Part shown: piece after piece, positions 22,274-31,428 of the stretch
Position numbering within the stretch: the stretch's first letter is position 1
Layout of the letters: every line of letters starts with the position of its first letter
Source: Multifurca ochricompacta
Lineage: Eukaryota > Basidiomycota > Agaricomycetes > Russulales > Russulaceae
DNA: 64,000 nucleotides
Assembly (NCBI GenBank): GCA_022496185.1
Contig: WTXG01000124.1
Coordinates: 47,924 to 111,923, forward strand
Reading direction: 5' to 3'
Translations under genes and position numbers: made by a program
Notes under the pieces: generated by a model
Told to the model about the DNA's origin: nothing
The model's input: the letters and a program-made list of their open reading frames with translations, nothing else
The model's database searches: none

Positions 22274-25200
22274 CGCCCCCTCAGCCTGCACGCTGAATGC
22301 CCATCGCTTCAGTGAACTTCTCATGTTTCTCCCGCACAAGGCCCTTTGTCAACACATCTGCAAGTTGTTCTTCTGTTGGTACATACTTCAATTCGATCTC
22401 TTGGTGTTCGTGCATGTGCCTCAAGAAGTGGTGTCTGATCTCGATGTGTTTGGTGCAATCATGGAATTCGGGGTTTCGGGCGACTGATATCACAGATTGG
22501 TTGTCCATGTGAAGGGTAGTTGGTAAGTCATCCTTCTGGTGGATTTCAGCTAGTAGCCGACGCAACCAGACGGCCTCCTTCGCGGCATGGGCTCCTGCAA
22601 TATACTCGGCCTCAGTGCTCGATAGCACAATTGAAGGTTGCTTCTTCGAGCTCCAACTTATCGCGCCTCCAGCTAGCATGAAGACAAAGCCCGAAGTCGA
22701 TTTTCGATTGTTCACGTCGCTAGCCCAATCGGCATCAACATAACCTTGCAGCTCAGTTCCTCTAGGTGCACCGCGTGTGAAGACTAGTTTCGTGCCGCTT
22801 GTGGCTCTAAGGTAACAGAACGCGCGATCTAGGGCTCGCTTATGTTCCTCTCCAGGATTCGCAGCATGTCATCCGAGTGCAGCGACTGTGTATGCGAGGT
22901 CCGGGCGGGTGCCGAGCATGGGATACATCAAGGCACCAATGGCTTGCTGGTATGCCTTGACATCGACAGTGGGTGAGTCAAGTTTGATTAAGTGCTCATT
23001 CGCGAGAGCAGGGGTGCTGATGGGTCGAACGTCAGATTTTCCGTAACGCACCAAGATTTCTTCAATGTATTTTTTCTGGGAGAGTGCCATCCAACCTGCT
23101 TTCCGGTCGCGAGTGACATGCATCCCAAGAATCCAGGTAAGCTCACCAAGGTCTGTCATTTCATAGACCCTTTTGAGTGCCTCCTTATCCTCATTTATTT
23201 CCTCCAGAGTTTTAGACACCATGGTGATATCGTCAACGTAGAGGGCAATGATGGATGGGGTATTGTTTCTGTGGCGGACGAACACGGCGTGGTCGGCCTC
23301 GGTGCGTTGATATCCTATACTTTCTAACTTCGCTCTGATATCTTGGTACCATACGCGGCCGCCTTGCTTAGTGCCATACACCGCCTTGACTAGTCGGAGT
23401 ACCATGCCCTCGGGGATGTCGAAACCCGGGGGTGGTTCCATATATATTTCTTCCTTGAGCTCACCATTAAGATATGCCGACTTCACATCCATTTGGTGTA
23501 CTTCAAGATCAAACTGCGTTGCCAATGCAAGAATTGCACGAAGAGATGCAAACTTCGCAACGGGCGCAAAAGTCTCGTCGTAGTCAACGCCTTCGACTTG
23601 TGTGAAACCCTGTGCCACAATGCGAGCTTTGTGCCTCAAGACTTCCCCTGTGGGTCCATGCTTCGTGCGGAACACCCATTTACTGCCGACAACTTTACGT
23701 CCATTTGGGCACGTGACAACCTCGTAGACCCCCATGCTTTCGAATGATCGCATTTCTTCCTGGCAGGCTGCATCCCACTTGCCGGCGTCGGGTCGCGCCA
23801 TAGCTTCTTTGTAGGTGCGTGGGTCACTTGCTAGGTCAGATGTCGCAATATTGACTTGTTCTGCAGGGTCCCATCTAGTTGCGTAAGAACTGACAGAATA
23901 GCGAGGGTCATCATCGCGGACAGGAGGACGTGTGGATTGTTTGGGTCGGGTGGTAATGGTGGAGATGGGCGTTGGTTCTGGTGCTGGGGGTTCAGTGAGT
24001 GCACTCTCGACTTCGCTATCGCTACTTGGCTGATGTTGGCTAGTAGTTTTCGTTGGCGTAGTTATTGTATGCGGCTGAATGTTACTGTTTTCGCCTTCCT
24101 CCCTTGGCTCTGCATGTTCGGCGTTGTCAATTTCGATGATTACTCGTTCATGACGACTTCCCGGCCCCCCTTCATCGAATATGACGTCGCGGGACTCAAA
24201 AAATCGGCCTGTCGAGCGATGTACTAATCTAAACGCCTTGCGCTGCCGCGCATAGCCGAGGAAAGTGCATTGGAGGGATCGTGCACCCAGCTTGGTGCGA
24301 TACCTCTCAGGGATGTACATGAATGCTCTGCATCCAAAAATCCACAGGTGAGAGACGTCTGGTTTGTTGCCGCTCCAAGCTTCTTCTGGGGTGGTGTCAT
24401 CTAGAGCGCGAGTAGGGGTGACGTTGTGCAGGTAAGCAGCGTATTCTAGCGCGTCGTACCAGTAGGTTTCAGGCAGATCAGCATCAAGTAACATCGTTCG
24501 GACCCTGTCGAGGAGTGTTCGATTCATCCGTTCAGCAATGCCATTGTGCTGAGGAGTGTCAGGTGTCGTCATCTCATGTCTGATGCCTTTATCTTGCAGG
24601 AACTTCTGGACTGTGGTTGCAGTGTACTCGCCCCCTCCATCTGTACGCAGCGCTTTGATTCGCCCTCCCGTTTCGACTTCCACATGCGCAATGAAGGTTT
24701 TTAAGTGTTGCATGACCTCGGATTTTTCGCGCATGCCGGCTACGAAGACTTTCCGCGACTTGTCATCCACCCAGGTTACAAAGTATTCAAACCCTTGGTG
24801 GGATCGCCGTGGTAGCTTTCCGCACACATCGGAGAAGACTCAGCCTAAGACTACAGTGGCTCTGGTTTCTGTGGACTTCTGGATCTCAGCGTGTGTTTGC
24901 TTTCCCTTAAGGCATGACTCGCAGGGGCCAGGTGGACTTGACTCTGAGGTAATGTCCATTCCCTTGACCATTCCCTTTCGAACCATGCGGAGAACGGCGT
25001 CAGCGTTGAGGTGCCCGAGTCTTCGATGCCAGGTATGTAGGTCTGCCTTTGCGACTGTGCTTAGTGCGATTAATGCGGTTTCGTCTTTAGGGCTAATTTC
25101 GTCTCCTTCAGCCGGGAAAGCGTCCACCCTGGCGATGTGCACTGTCTCTGGTGCAACAGTACGTGCGTCCATGATGTAGAGGTTTCCTTCGAGGCGTCCC

Positions 25201-26586
25201 TCACAGGTAAGTACCCCAGTCTGACTATAGATTTGGCAGGTGTTCTTAGCAAAGTGGACATCGGCTCCGCGGCTTGCAAGTTGGGCAACGGACAGTAGAT
25301 TTCCATGCAATTCAGGAACGTACAGGACGTCTTGGAGAATTGTGTTCGTCCACTTGTTGTTTGCCCTCATTCGGACGTGGATACTACCGACGCCAGTGCC
25401 AAGAATTGAGCTGTTATCGCCTAGGACGATCTTGACTGGGATTGAAAGTGATTTAAACTGGAAAAACCAATTCCTATGGGAACACATGGTACGTGATGCC
25501 CCTGAATCGATTATCCATTGCTGATTGAGGTCGACGCGTGCTGATAGGACTTGTAGCACTTTGAACAGGAGTATGGGGTCTTCGCTTTGGATGGGCTGGC
25601 TATCCGTTACAGCGACTTTTGCCGCGGCCTTAGCGTTAGAGGAGGATTGCTGAGCATTAGCACCTGAGTCAGTAGCTTTGGCTTCATTTTCCTTCTTGAG
25701 CTTCCAACATTCTTCCACCACATGCCCACGCTTTTTACAGTGAGTACACCGTTTCTTTGGCTTGTCCTCTTCTGACTTTCCTTTTCCTTTTTTAGCTGCT
25801 TTTGCTGAGCGCGTGAAGTAAGCGGTCGCGCCAAGGCCCGATTCTTGGACGCGGCACTGTTCATCAAGGATTATCTGTGATTTAACGTGTTCAACAGTGA
25901 GGGAAGAGGGATTTGTCGTGGAAAGGATAGTTTTTAAGGTGGATAGAGAGGTTGGGAGTGAGGAAATGATTGCGAAGGCGACAAGCTTGTCATCCAGTGG
26001 TAAGCCAATGTTGGAAATTGTATGGGCAGCCCTGACTATGGCATTTATCTGGGGCTCCAGGGATTCTGTGTCCGAGAGGGTGGAGCGGAAGACGTCGTTG
26101 ATAAGGTAGACTATCTTTTGTTCTCCTTTGCCTTCGTAGCGGACTAATAACTTATCCCAGCATTCCTTGGCCGTCTTCGCATATAGGACAGTACTTAGGG
26201 GTTCGTCCTTGAGAGTTAATGATACAGTGCCTCACAAAACTGAGTCAATGTTTTGCACTTTTGCACTGTTTGTTGAATATCACATCAGCCAAAACAAATA
26301 TAAACAAAGTCTTGGTAGACCATAAAAGGTACAAGATAAGGGTTATGTAATGCAACAATAATTATGTAAGTCTGATCAAAACCTGTGGAGCTATGCCCAT
26401 TTCAAATTGGGGACTCATTGACTCAGTTTTGTGAGTGGGTATCAGAAATATCAGAATCTGATGCTCCACCAAATGTACAGCAACCAATTCTTAATATATG
26501 GTTACCATAGTTATCTTAATATTGATGGGACCTGGAATAGAGCTATTTAACCATGGTTTACATTCCCAGAATATTATAATTTCCCA

Positions 26587-27165
26587 ATGCACCCCACCTC
26601 CTCTGCTCAGAAAGAAAACATGCTCTCTCTGGCCTCTGAAGGTCATTCCACTGACACTATTGCCTCCAGACTCAGCCTCAGCCAGTCCACAGTCTCTAGG
26701 ACACTCAGAACCCTCCTTCCCAACCATCAGTCACCTCATTTTGGTCATCTTTCCAAGCTCTCTGCTACCTCTGAACATGCTATCATGATACAAATCACCA
26801 CAGGAAAGGTTGCCAATGCTGTCCAGGCCACAAAGCACATCAATTCCATCATCCCCAACCATGTCTCTTCACAAACTGTGCATTGGGTTCTTAAACAACA
26901 TTCATTCAAGGCTGTAACAAAGAAGAAAAGGCCACTACTCTCTGCAGTACATTGCAAGAAGCACTTAGCCTTTGCTTTAAAGTACCAAAACTGGACTATG
27001 GAGGACTGGAAGAGGGTGATTTGGTCAGATGAGACCAAAATCAACAGGTTTGGGTCAGATGCCAGTCCTCCACAGTCCACTCTCTGTACTTCAAAGCAAA
27101 GGCTAAGTGCTTCTTGCAATGTACTGCAGAGAGTAGTGGCCTTTTCTTCTTTGTTACAGCCTTGA
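26587..27165 (+). pseudogene. Tc1 transposase N-terminal half, left arm
   Basis: Opens MHPTSSAQKENMLSLASEGH with the helix-turn-helix region (IASRLSLSQSTVSRTLR) that binds the inverted repeat, followed by the linker and the first catalytic aspartate in VIWSDETKINRFGSD, encoded in the spacer. The reading frame then enters the right arm on its antisense strand and has no meaning. The second and third acidic residues of the DDE triad are lacking, so the protein cannot cut DNA; it could still bind. Confidence 0.85.
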
Positions 27166-27484
27166 ATGAATGTTGTTTAAGAACCCAATGCACAGTTTGT
27201 GAAGAGACATGGTTGGGGATGATGGAATTGATGTGCTTTGTGGCCTGGACAGCATTGGCAACCTTTCCTGTGGTGATTTGTATCATGATAGCATGTTCAG
27301 AGGTAGCAGAGAGCTTGGAAAGATGACCAAAATGAGGTGACTGATGGTTGGGAAGGAGGGTTCTGAGTGTCCTAGAGACTGTGGACTGGCTGAGGCTGAG
27401 TCTGGAGGCAATAGTGTCAGTGGAATGACCTTCAGAGGCCAGAGAGAGCATGTTTTCTTTCTGAGCAGAGGAGGTGGGGTGCAT
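27041..27484 (-). pseudogene. Tc1 transposase N-terminal half, right arm
   Basis: Mirror copy starting at 27484, identical in protein to the left copy up to LAFALKY, then YREWTVEDW instead of YQNWTMEDW. It breaks after EDW at the spacer, before the first catalytic aspartate. Confidence 0.85.
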
Positions 27485-28166
27485 TGGGAAATTATAATAT
27501 TCTGGGAATGTAAACCATGGTTAAATAGCTCTATTCCAGGTCCCATCAATATTAAGATAACTATGGTAACCATATATTAAGAATTGGTTGCTGTACATTT
27601 GGTGGAGCATCAGATTCTGATATTTCTGATACCCACTCACAAAACTGAGTCAATGAGTCCCCAATTTGAAATGGGCATAGCTCCACAGGTTTTGATCAGA
27701 CTTACATAATTATTGTTGCATTACATAACCCTTATCTTGTACCTTTTATGGTCTACCAAGACTTTGTTTATATTTGTTTTGGCTGATGTGATATTCAACA
27801 AACAGTGCAAAAGTGCAAAACATTGACTCAGTTTTGTGAGGCACTGTATCTGTGCTTGCGCTTCGCTATCTTTGAATGCCCATTCCTCCTGTGCTTCAGG
27901 AGGTGCTGTAGGATTTGGCTGAGGCTCTGATCCATCAACCACGGACCACAATCTCCGCAGTTTCAAGACCATTTGAACTCTGTACTTCCAGAACGTGAAA
28001 TTGCCACCATCTTCTTCCAAGTATGGTATGTCATATTGACGTGCTCCTTTTGTAGATGGTGCTGCTGCCACTTTGGGTGCCGCTGTGCTGATTGGGGAAC
28101 TCATTGTTTATGGTGTGTGGTGGTTTTCTGTCTGGTATGTATTCTGGTTCAATTTAGAGAAACTCA

Positions 28167-28178
28167 GGTCTCATAATC
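28167..28178 (-). other. Primer binding site of copia D (elongator tRNA-Met anticodon arm)
   Basis: Reading the minus strand out of the 5' LTR, the first bases are gattatgagacc, complementary to ggtctcataatc. This is the anticodon arm of eukaryotic elongator tRNA-Met (CAU in the loop). As in copia B a half-tRNA primer is inferred, but from the other methionine tRNA. Confidence 0.7.
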
Positions 28179-28485
28179 TGTAAGAGCTAGAAAAGCGAGT
28201 AGCTCAGTCTTTGGAACAGAAAGACTATATTGCTAGGTAATACCTAGAAAAGCGAGTAGCTACAGAAAGAATTAGTAAAAGACAATGTAGCTATGAAGAG
28301 AATGATACTGACCTCAGTCTTTGGAACAGAAAGACTGAGGACACTAACTATGCGAATAGTCCTATAATAAAGTAAAGAAATTTGCACGACACCTCATGCA
28401 TTGTGTAGGACGGCCTCGATATGATCGATCTTGGGCCGCCATCTCCGGTATCTATGTGGCTGCATGCCGTGGCTGTATTCTAACA
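28179..28485 (-). repeat. 5' LTR of copia D
   Basis: 307 bp, same as 21967-22273 except three CpG positions changed here to TpG/CpA. On the minus strand it would carry the promoter. Confidence 0.95.
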
Positions 28486-28541
28486 AGATGCTGCCCCGCA
28501 CCAAGAAGGCAGCTGTCCCGGCCACCTCACCTGCTACGTAA

Positions 28542-28885
28542 GTGGCCCCTTGGGCTGGCTCTGTGACCTTGCCCCCCTCCTTCCTCTCCGACCATGTCGG
28601 ACTTCTGCTTTGCCCCCCTGGCCCCCTCTGGGGTGGGGGTAACTCAGTGAGAGGCTTTGCGCTCCCTACTTCCTTGGCCCCCTCTCGGGGACCACTCTCT
28701 GTCCTGGACATTCATCTCCATCTTATAACATAGCCTCTTTTTTCCATATGGGTTTTACCACATGGCTTCATGCTGCCTCCCTCATTTGTCCATTATACAC
28801 AGTAGCTACTATGTACCCTGTAGTAGCCACACGATTTGTCTTTCCAGGCTGAAGCGCGTAATAAAATCGAGTCAAAAAAAAAAAG
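28542..28885 (+). other. LINE 3' region and A-tract
   Basis: After the ORF1 stop there is a possible ORF2 start (ATG at 28594, about 18 codons to TGA) and then the 3' tail. The tail (tatgggttttaccaca, tagctact, gcgtaataaaatcg) resembles the tail of the LINE at 29741-30000 on the other strand, so the two belong to one family. Confidence 0.6.
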
Positions 28886-28897
28886 ACCACCACTGAT

Positions 28898-29740
28898 GCA
28901 TGCTTCACCACTTAGTTTTGCAGAAGACTCTACATATCATCATCAGTACACATGACCTTTGTGCTTTATCTGCATATCATGATGATGAAGGAGAAAAATA
29001 TCCACAACAGTCATTCTAGCTCAAACGGGGGAACCAACTTCACTTTCCCTGTCTGACGTTATTCTCGTGTGACCGGCGAAATGCAACCCGTTAGTGATGA
29101 AGGCTATGAATCCTTCTACCTATCAGCTCAAGTCTGGAGTTGATGCGCACTTTCACTAACCTCGCCATGTACCGAACCTTTTCAGCTCGTGCTCTTTCGG
29201 CGATTATTTCAAAGTCAAAGTCTAATTTTAATTCACTGAGGAGCAATTATTTTCTGGATGAGGGCAGTTCGGAGGTGTCTCGGCGCGTGCCAACGTCTCA
29301 AGCATGTAAAGCAGCTTTGACGAAATCTGGCGGAAAGATTGAACGGCCAATAAGCCTTTTTCAAGAGGGTTTGGGACCATCCACAGCTCCTCCCACCTCA
29401 GATCAACACCGCGCCTGTCTCCAAGGTGATTGATGTGGCTAATGGGACAGGCACTTTGGCGCATGAATTTGCCTTCTTGCTCAATGTATGGGATCGCGAC
29501 ATTTTCAAGTCGTCTCGTGCGATAATTCCTCCGCGAAGTTGAATAGACCCGGGGACAGGAAGATAACATTTTTTCAGCAAGATGTCAACGAGCTGTTTTC
29601 GAACGAAATGCTGGGAACGATCGAGCTTGCCAACCACACACATCAGGAAAATGACATTTGCTAGAACGACTAGAATGACTAGAATGGATGGAATGGCTAG
29701 GGCGCCAGATTGTATTTACTATATGTGGGAATAGTAGCAC
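28898..29740. other. Unassigned region with possible decayed coding sequence
   Basis: Short open frames on the minus strand between 29228 and 29643 (for example around LRWEELWMVPNPLEKGLL) look partly protein-like in two frames but match no family I can name. A short gactagaatg/atggaatggctag repetition lies at 29660-29705. Confidence 0.3.
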
Positions 29741-29999
29741 TTTTTGTTTTTTTTTGGATTGATTCTATTACGCACTTGCAGGACGGTGCCCAATTGCGTG
29801 GCCACATCAGGGTACAATGTAGCAACTAATTACTACAAACAATGGGGAGTTGACACCAAGTCATGGTGGAAAACCCATAAGGAAAAACTAAAGTAGTGTT
29901 CTAAAGTAGAGAGGCCACAGGAAAAAAAAGAGGCCGTTCAACAAAGCCGGAGAGAAAAAGGAACTTACTGGTCACCAAATTCCCCCCAAATCAGGCTGG

Positions 30000-30174
30000 C
30001 TCATGAGGGTGAAGGGAGGTAACAGGCTTGGGGAAGGCCCGCATGTCCTGGAAGAACTCCAGCAGGAAGTCACCCAAGCTTGAGTGTACAAGGGGCATTC
30101 AAGGAGGACATGCACAAATGTCACCAAGGAAGTGTCGTCGCAGGGGCAGGTGCGAGAGGAGACTGGGAGGGAGG
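30000..30174 (-). pseudogene. LINE ORF2 C-terminus (joined with 37304-37439)
   Basis: On the minus strand the pieces 37439-37304 and 30174-30000 give a frame with the C-terminal cysteine-histidine motif seen after RT in many LINE ORF2 proteins (CPCDDTSL...HVLLECPLYTQA). The first piece (KKHEVPFTRCTC) lies upstream of E, the second downstream; E's ggagg duplication lies between. RT itself is lost through truncation. Confidence 0.65.
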
Positions 30175-31428
30175 TGTTACGCTCAGCGGAGCGTTCTGTG
30201 CGGCATGCACGGGTCGGCGCGGGTCCATTACCTCAGCCACGAGCCTAGCACGATAAGGCTAGACTCTGGGCACTGTTTAGCTTCGGGATCGGTTAAGGTT
30301 TGGTGCTATAATCAAGCACAGAGGGAGACGGGATGAGCCAGCCAAAGGGAGCTAATCCCCTAGGGCTGTTAAGTGGAGACAGGGCCCAGTTGCTGTGCCG
30401 GAAATGCACTGAGCACACTGGAGCCCTAGGAGATGGCAAAGGGGTTCAAAGGGAAGGGTACACACCCATTGCCAGAGGCAATGGGGTCCCTGCAGGGATC
30501 TCAAGGACGCAAAAGAGGGGGAAAAGGCTTCTGATGTATTGGGGTCTAAGATCTCTAGGCTGAAGACACAAGAGGTCAAATCTGGGATCTACTGGCTGTC
30601 TACAGTGTCTTTAAGTACTGTAGCAAAGGGAGGCTTCTGAGAAGATAAGAGATAAGAAGATAAGCAGATAAGAGATAAACAGATAAGCAGATAAACAGAT
30701 AAGCAGATAGGAGTGAATATGAATAGACTGGGGAAGGGGCAAAGAAGACAGATAAGGGTGATAAGAAAGATAAGCATAATCAGAGTGTGGGACAATAAGT
30801 CCCACAAAGGATAGAGTGGATGATAAGCCAGATGGGCCATGTGATCAGAAAGGGGTAAATGATCAGGTGAAGGTGCTGTGATCAAAGTCAAAGATCACAT
30901 GGTCCAGGGTCACATGGTCAGGGATCACATGGTCAGGGATCACATGGTCAAGGATCACATGGCCAAGGGTCACATGGCCAGGAGTCACATGACTGGCAGA
31001 GGGTCAAGTACAAGCCAAAGTTGAAGATTAGATTGGCAGGGACAGTGTCAGAGATCCTATGGGTGTCAGCCACAGGGACAGGGTACAGATGCTGGCCAAG
31101 ACGAAGGCCAAGCATCAGGAGAAGGGGGGTCTACAGCCAACAGCACAGTAGCTGAACTATCAGTGGGTCAGGTGCAGGTGTCAGGAATGGGGTGCTATGA
31201 GCGTCATATCACCAGCATCAGGGTGGGGTCCTGGGCACACAGGCCACAGGCATCAGGCAGGGTCCCAAGGCAGTGAGCCAAGGGCATCAAGTCAAAGGTC
31301 CTAGGCACAAGGCCATAGGCATCTGGGTTCTGGGGCCAAAGTGGTCAAGGGATGGTGGAATGGACAGTCAAGTGTGGTGCAGGGGGGAGGTGCAGTGTAA
31401 GGATCAGGAAAAGAGTAGGGTCGTAACA
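30175..31428 (-). repeat. 3' LTR of element E
   Basis: 1254 bp. Contains the GATAA cluster (30644-30710), the TCACATG minisatellite (30896-30993) and the 11-mer aggtcaaatct (30573-30583) complementary to the RNA's primer site. Confidence 0.93.

Larger units (their letters stand above)
26225..27846. mobile_element. Palindromic Tc1/mariner derivative
   Basis: 1622 bp bounded by TA (26223-26224, 27847-27848) and starting cagtgcctcac at both ends. The left arm 26225-27009 and the right arm 27062-27846 are 785 bp each and reverse-complementary with no indels; every position x pairs with 54071-x. I saw only six mismatches, all in the innermost 31 bp (26979-26998). A 52-bp spacer (27010-27061) holds the only unique part. 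Each arm carries the 5' half of a Tc1 transposase. The C-terminal half of the gene is missing altogether. It interrupts the gag of copia D, so it moved or was inserted after D. Confidence 0.92.
22281..28104 (-). pseudogene. Copia D gag-pol polyprotein
   Basis: Starts MSSPISTAAPKVAAAP at 28104, Gag of the UBN2/copia type to about 25770 with the Tc1 insert (26225-27846) removed, zinc knuckle CTHCKKRGHVVEEC near 25700-25745, protease IIDSGASRTMCSH near 25500, pre-integrase HTWHRRLGHLNAD near 25000, integrase with RTDGGGEYTA (near 24650) and PQHNGIAERMNRT (near 24530), RT with VDYDETFAPVAKFASL (near 23570) and YVDDITM (near 23230), RNase H with STEAEYIAGAHAAKEAVWLR (near 22590) and KHIEIRHHFL (near 22440). 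TGA codons at 24840 and 22869 are the only stops; both sit where the flanking homology stays in frame and CGA would fit. Joining across the Tc1 insert keeps the frame. Confidence 0.9.
21967..28485 (-). mobile_element. Ty1/copia retrotransposon D, reverse orientation, in the LINE
   Basis: Identical-length 307-bp LTRs (21967-22273 and 28179-28485), TSD agatg at 21962-21966 and 28486-28490. The gag-pol runs on the minus strand from 28104 to 22281 and is interrupted by a Tc1/mariner derivative at 26225-27846. The LTRs differ at three positions, all CpG transitions, with the right copy the mutated one each time. Aside from the Tc1 insert and two TGA codons the gag-pol frame is continuous. Confidence 0.95.
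20726..28541 (+). pseudogene. LINE ORF1 protein (20726-21966 plus 28491-28541)
   Basis: ATG at 20726 begins MSSNQFSTLAVQNPPPLPSP. An N-terminal helical region is followed by a long P/A/T-rich linker and then a conserved C-terminal half (ARWTSKNNLILTAGPG, WPNVWWSRVTINGLPTGVS, RENPQYRALKVTAFPLWVR) of the ORF1/Gag-like type found in Tad-like fungal LINEs. A single-base loss near 21902 shifts the frame: the expected continuation FGHEGAVRRW lies in the next frame and runs across the copia D insertion (agatg duplication) to TAA at 28539-28541. No CCHC knuckles were seen, unlike many Tad ORF1 proteins. Confidence 0.75.
20647..28885 (+). mobile_element. ORF1-only LINE, split by copia D
   Basis: Non-LTR element with a 12-bp target duplication accaccactgat (20635-20646 and 28886-28897) and a 3' A-tract after aataaaatcgagtc (about 28859-28884). 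Without copia D it is about 1.7 kb: a short leader, one ORF1-like frame, the possible first codons of ORF2, then directly a 3' tail. RT and endonuclease are absent. The flanking duplication shows that it inserted as a unit in this shortened form. Confidence 0.8.

Noticed and set aside
26498..27580. Paired second-frame ORFs (96 and 78 codons) in the Tc1 palindrome as extra genes
   Set aside because: They are alternative-frame shadows repeated only because the arms are identical.
30640..30710. GATAA run as a simple telomere-like or microsatellite repeat
   Set aside because: The unit spacing is irregular and the array sits at a fixed promoter position in both LTRs, so a regulatory role is more likely; slippage origin is still possible.
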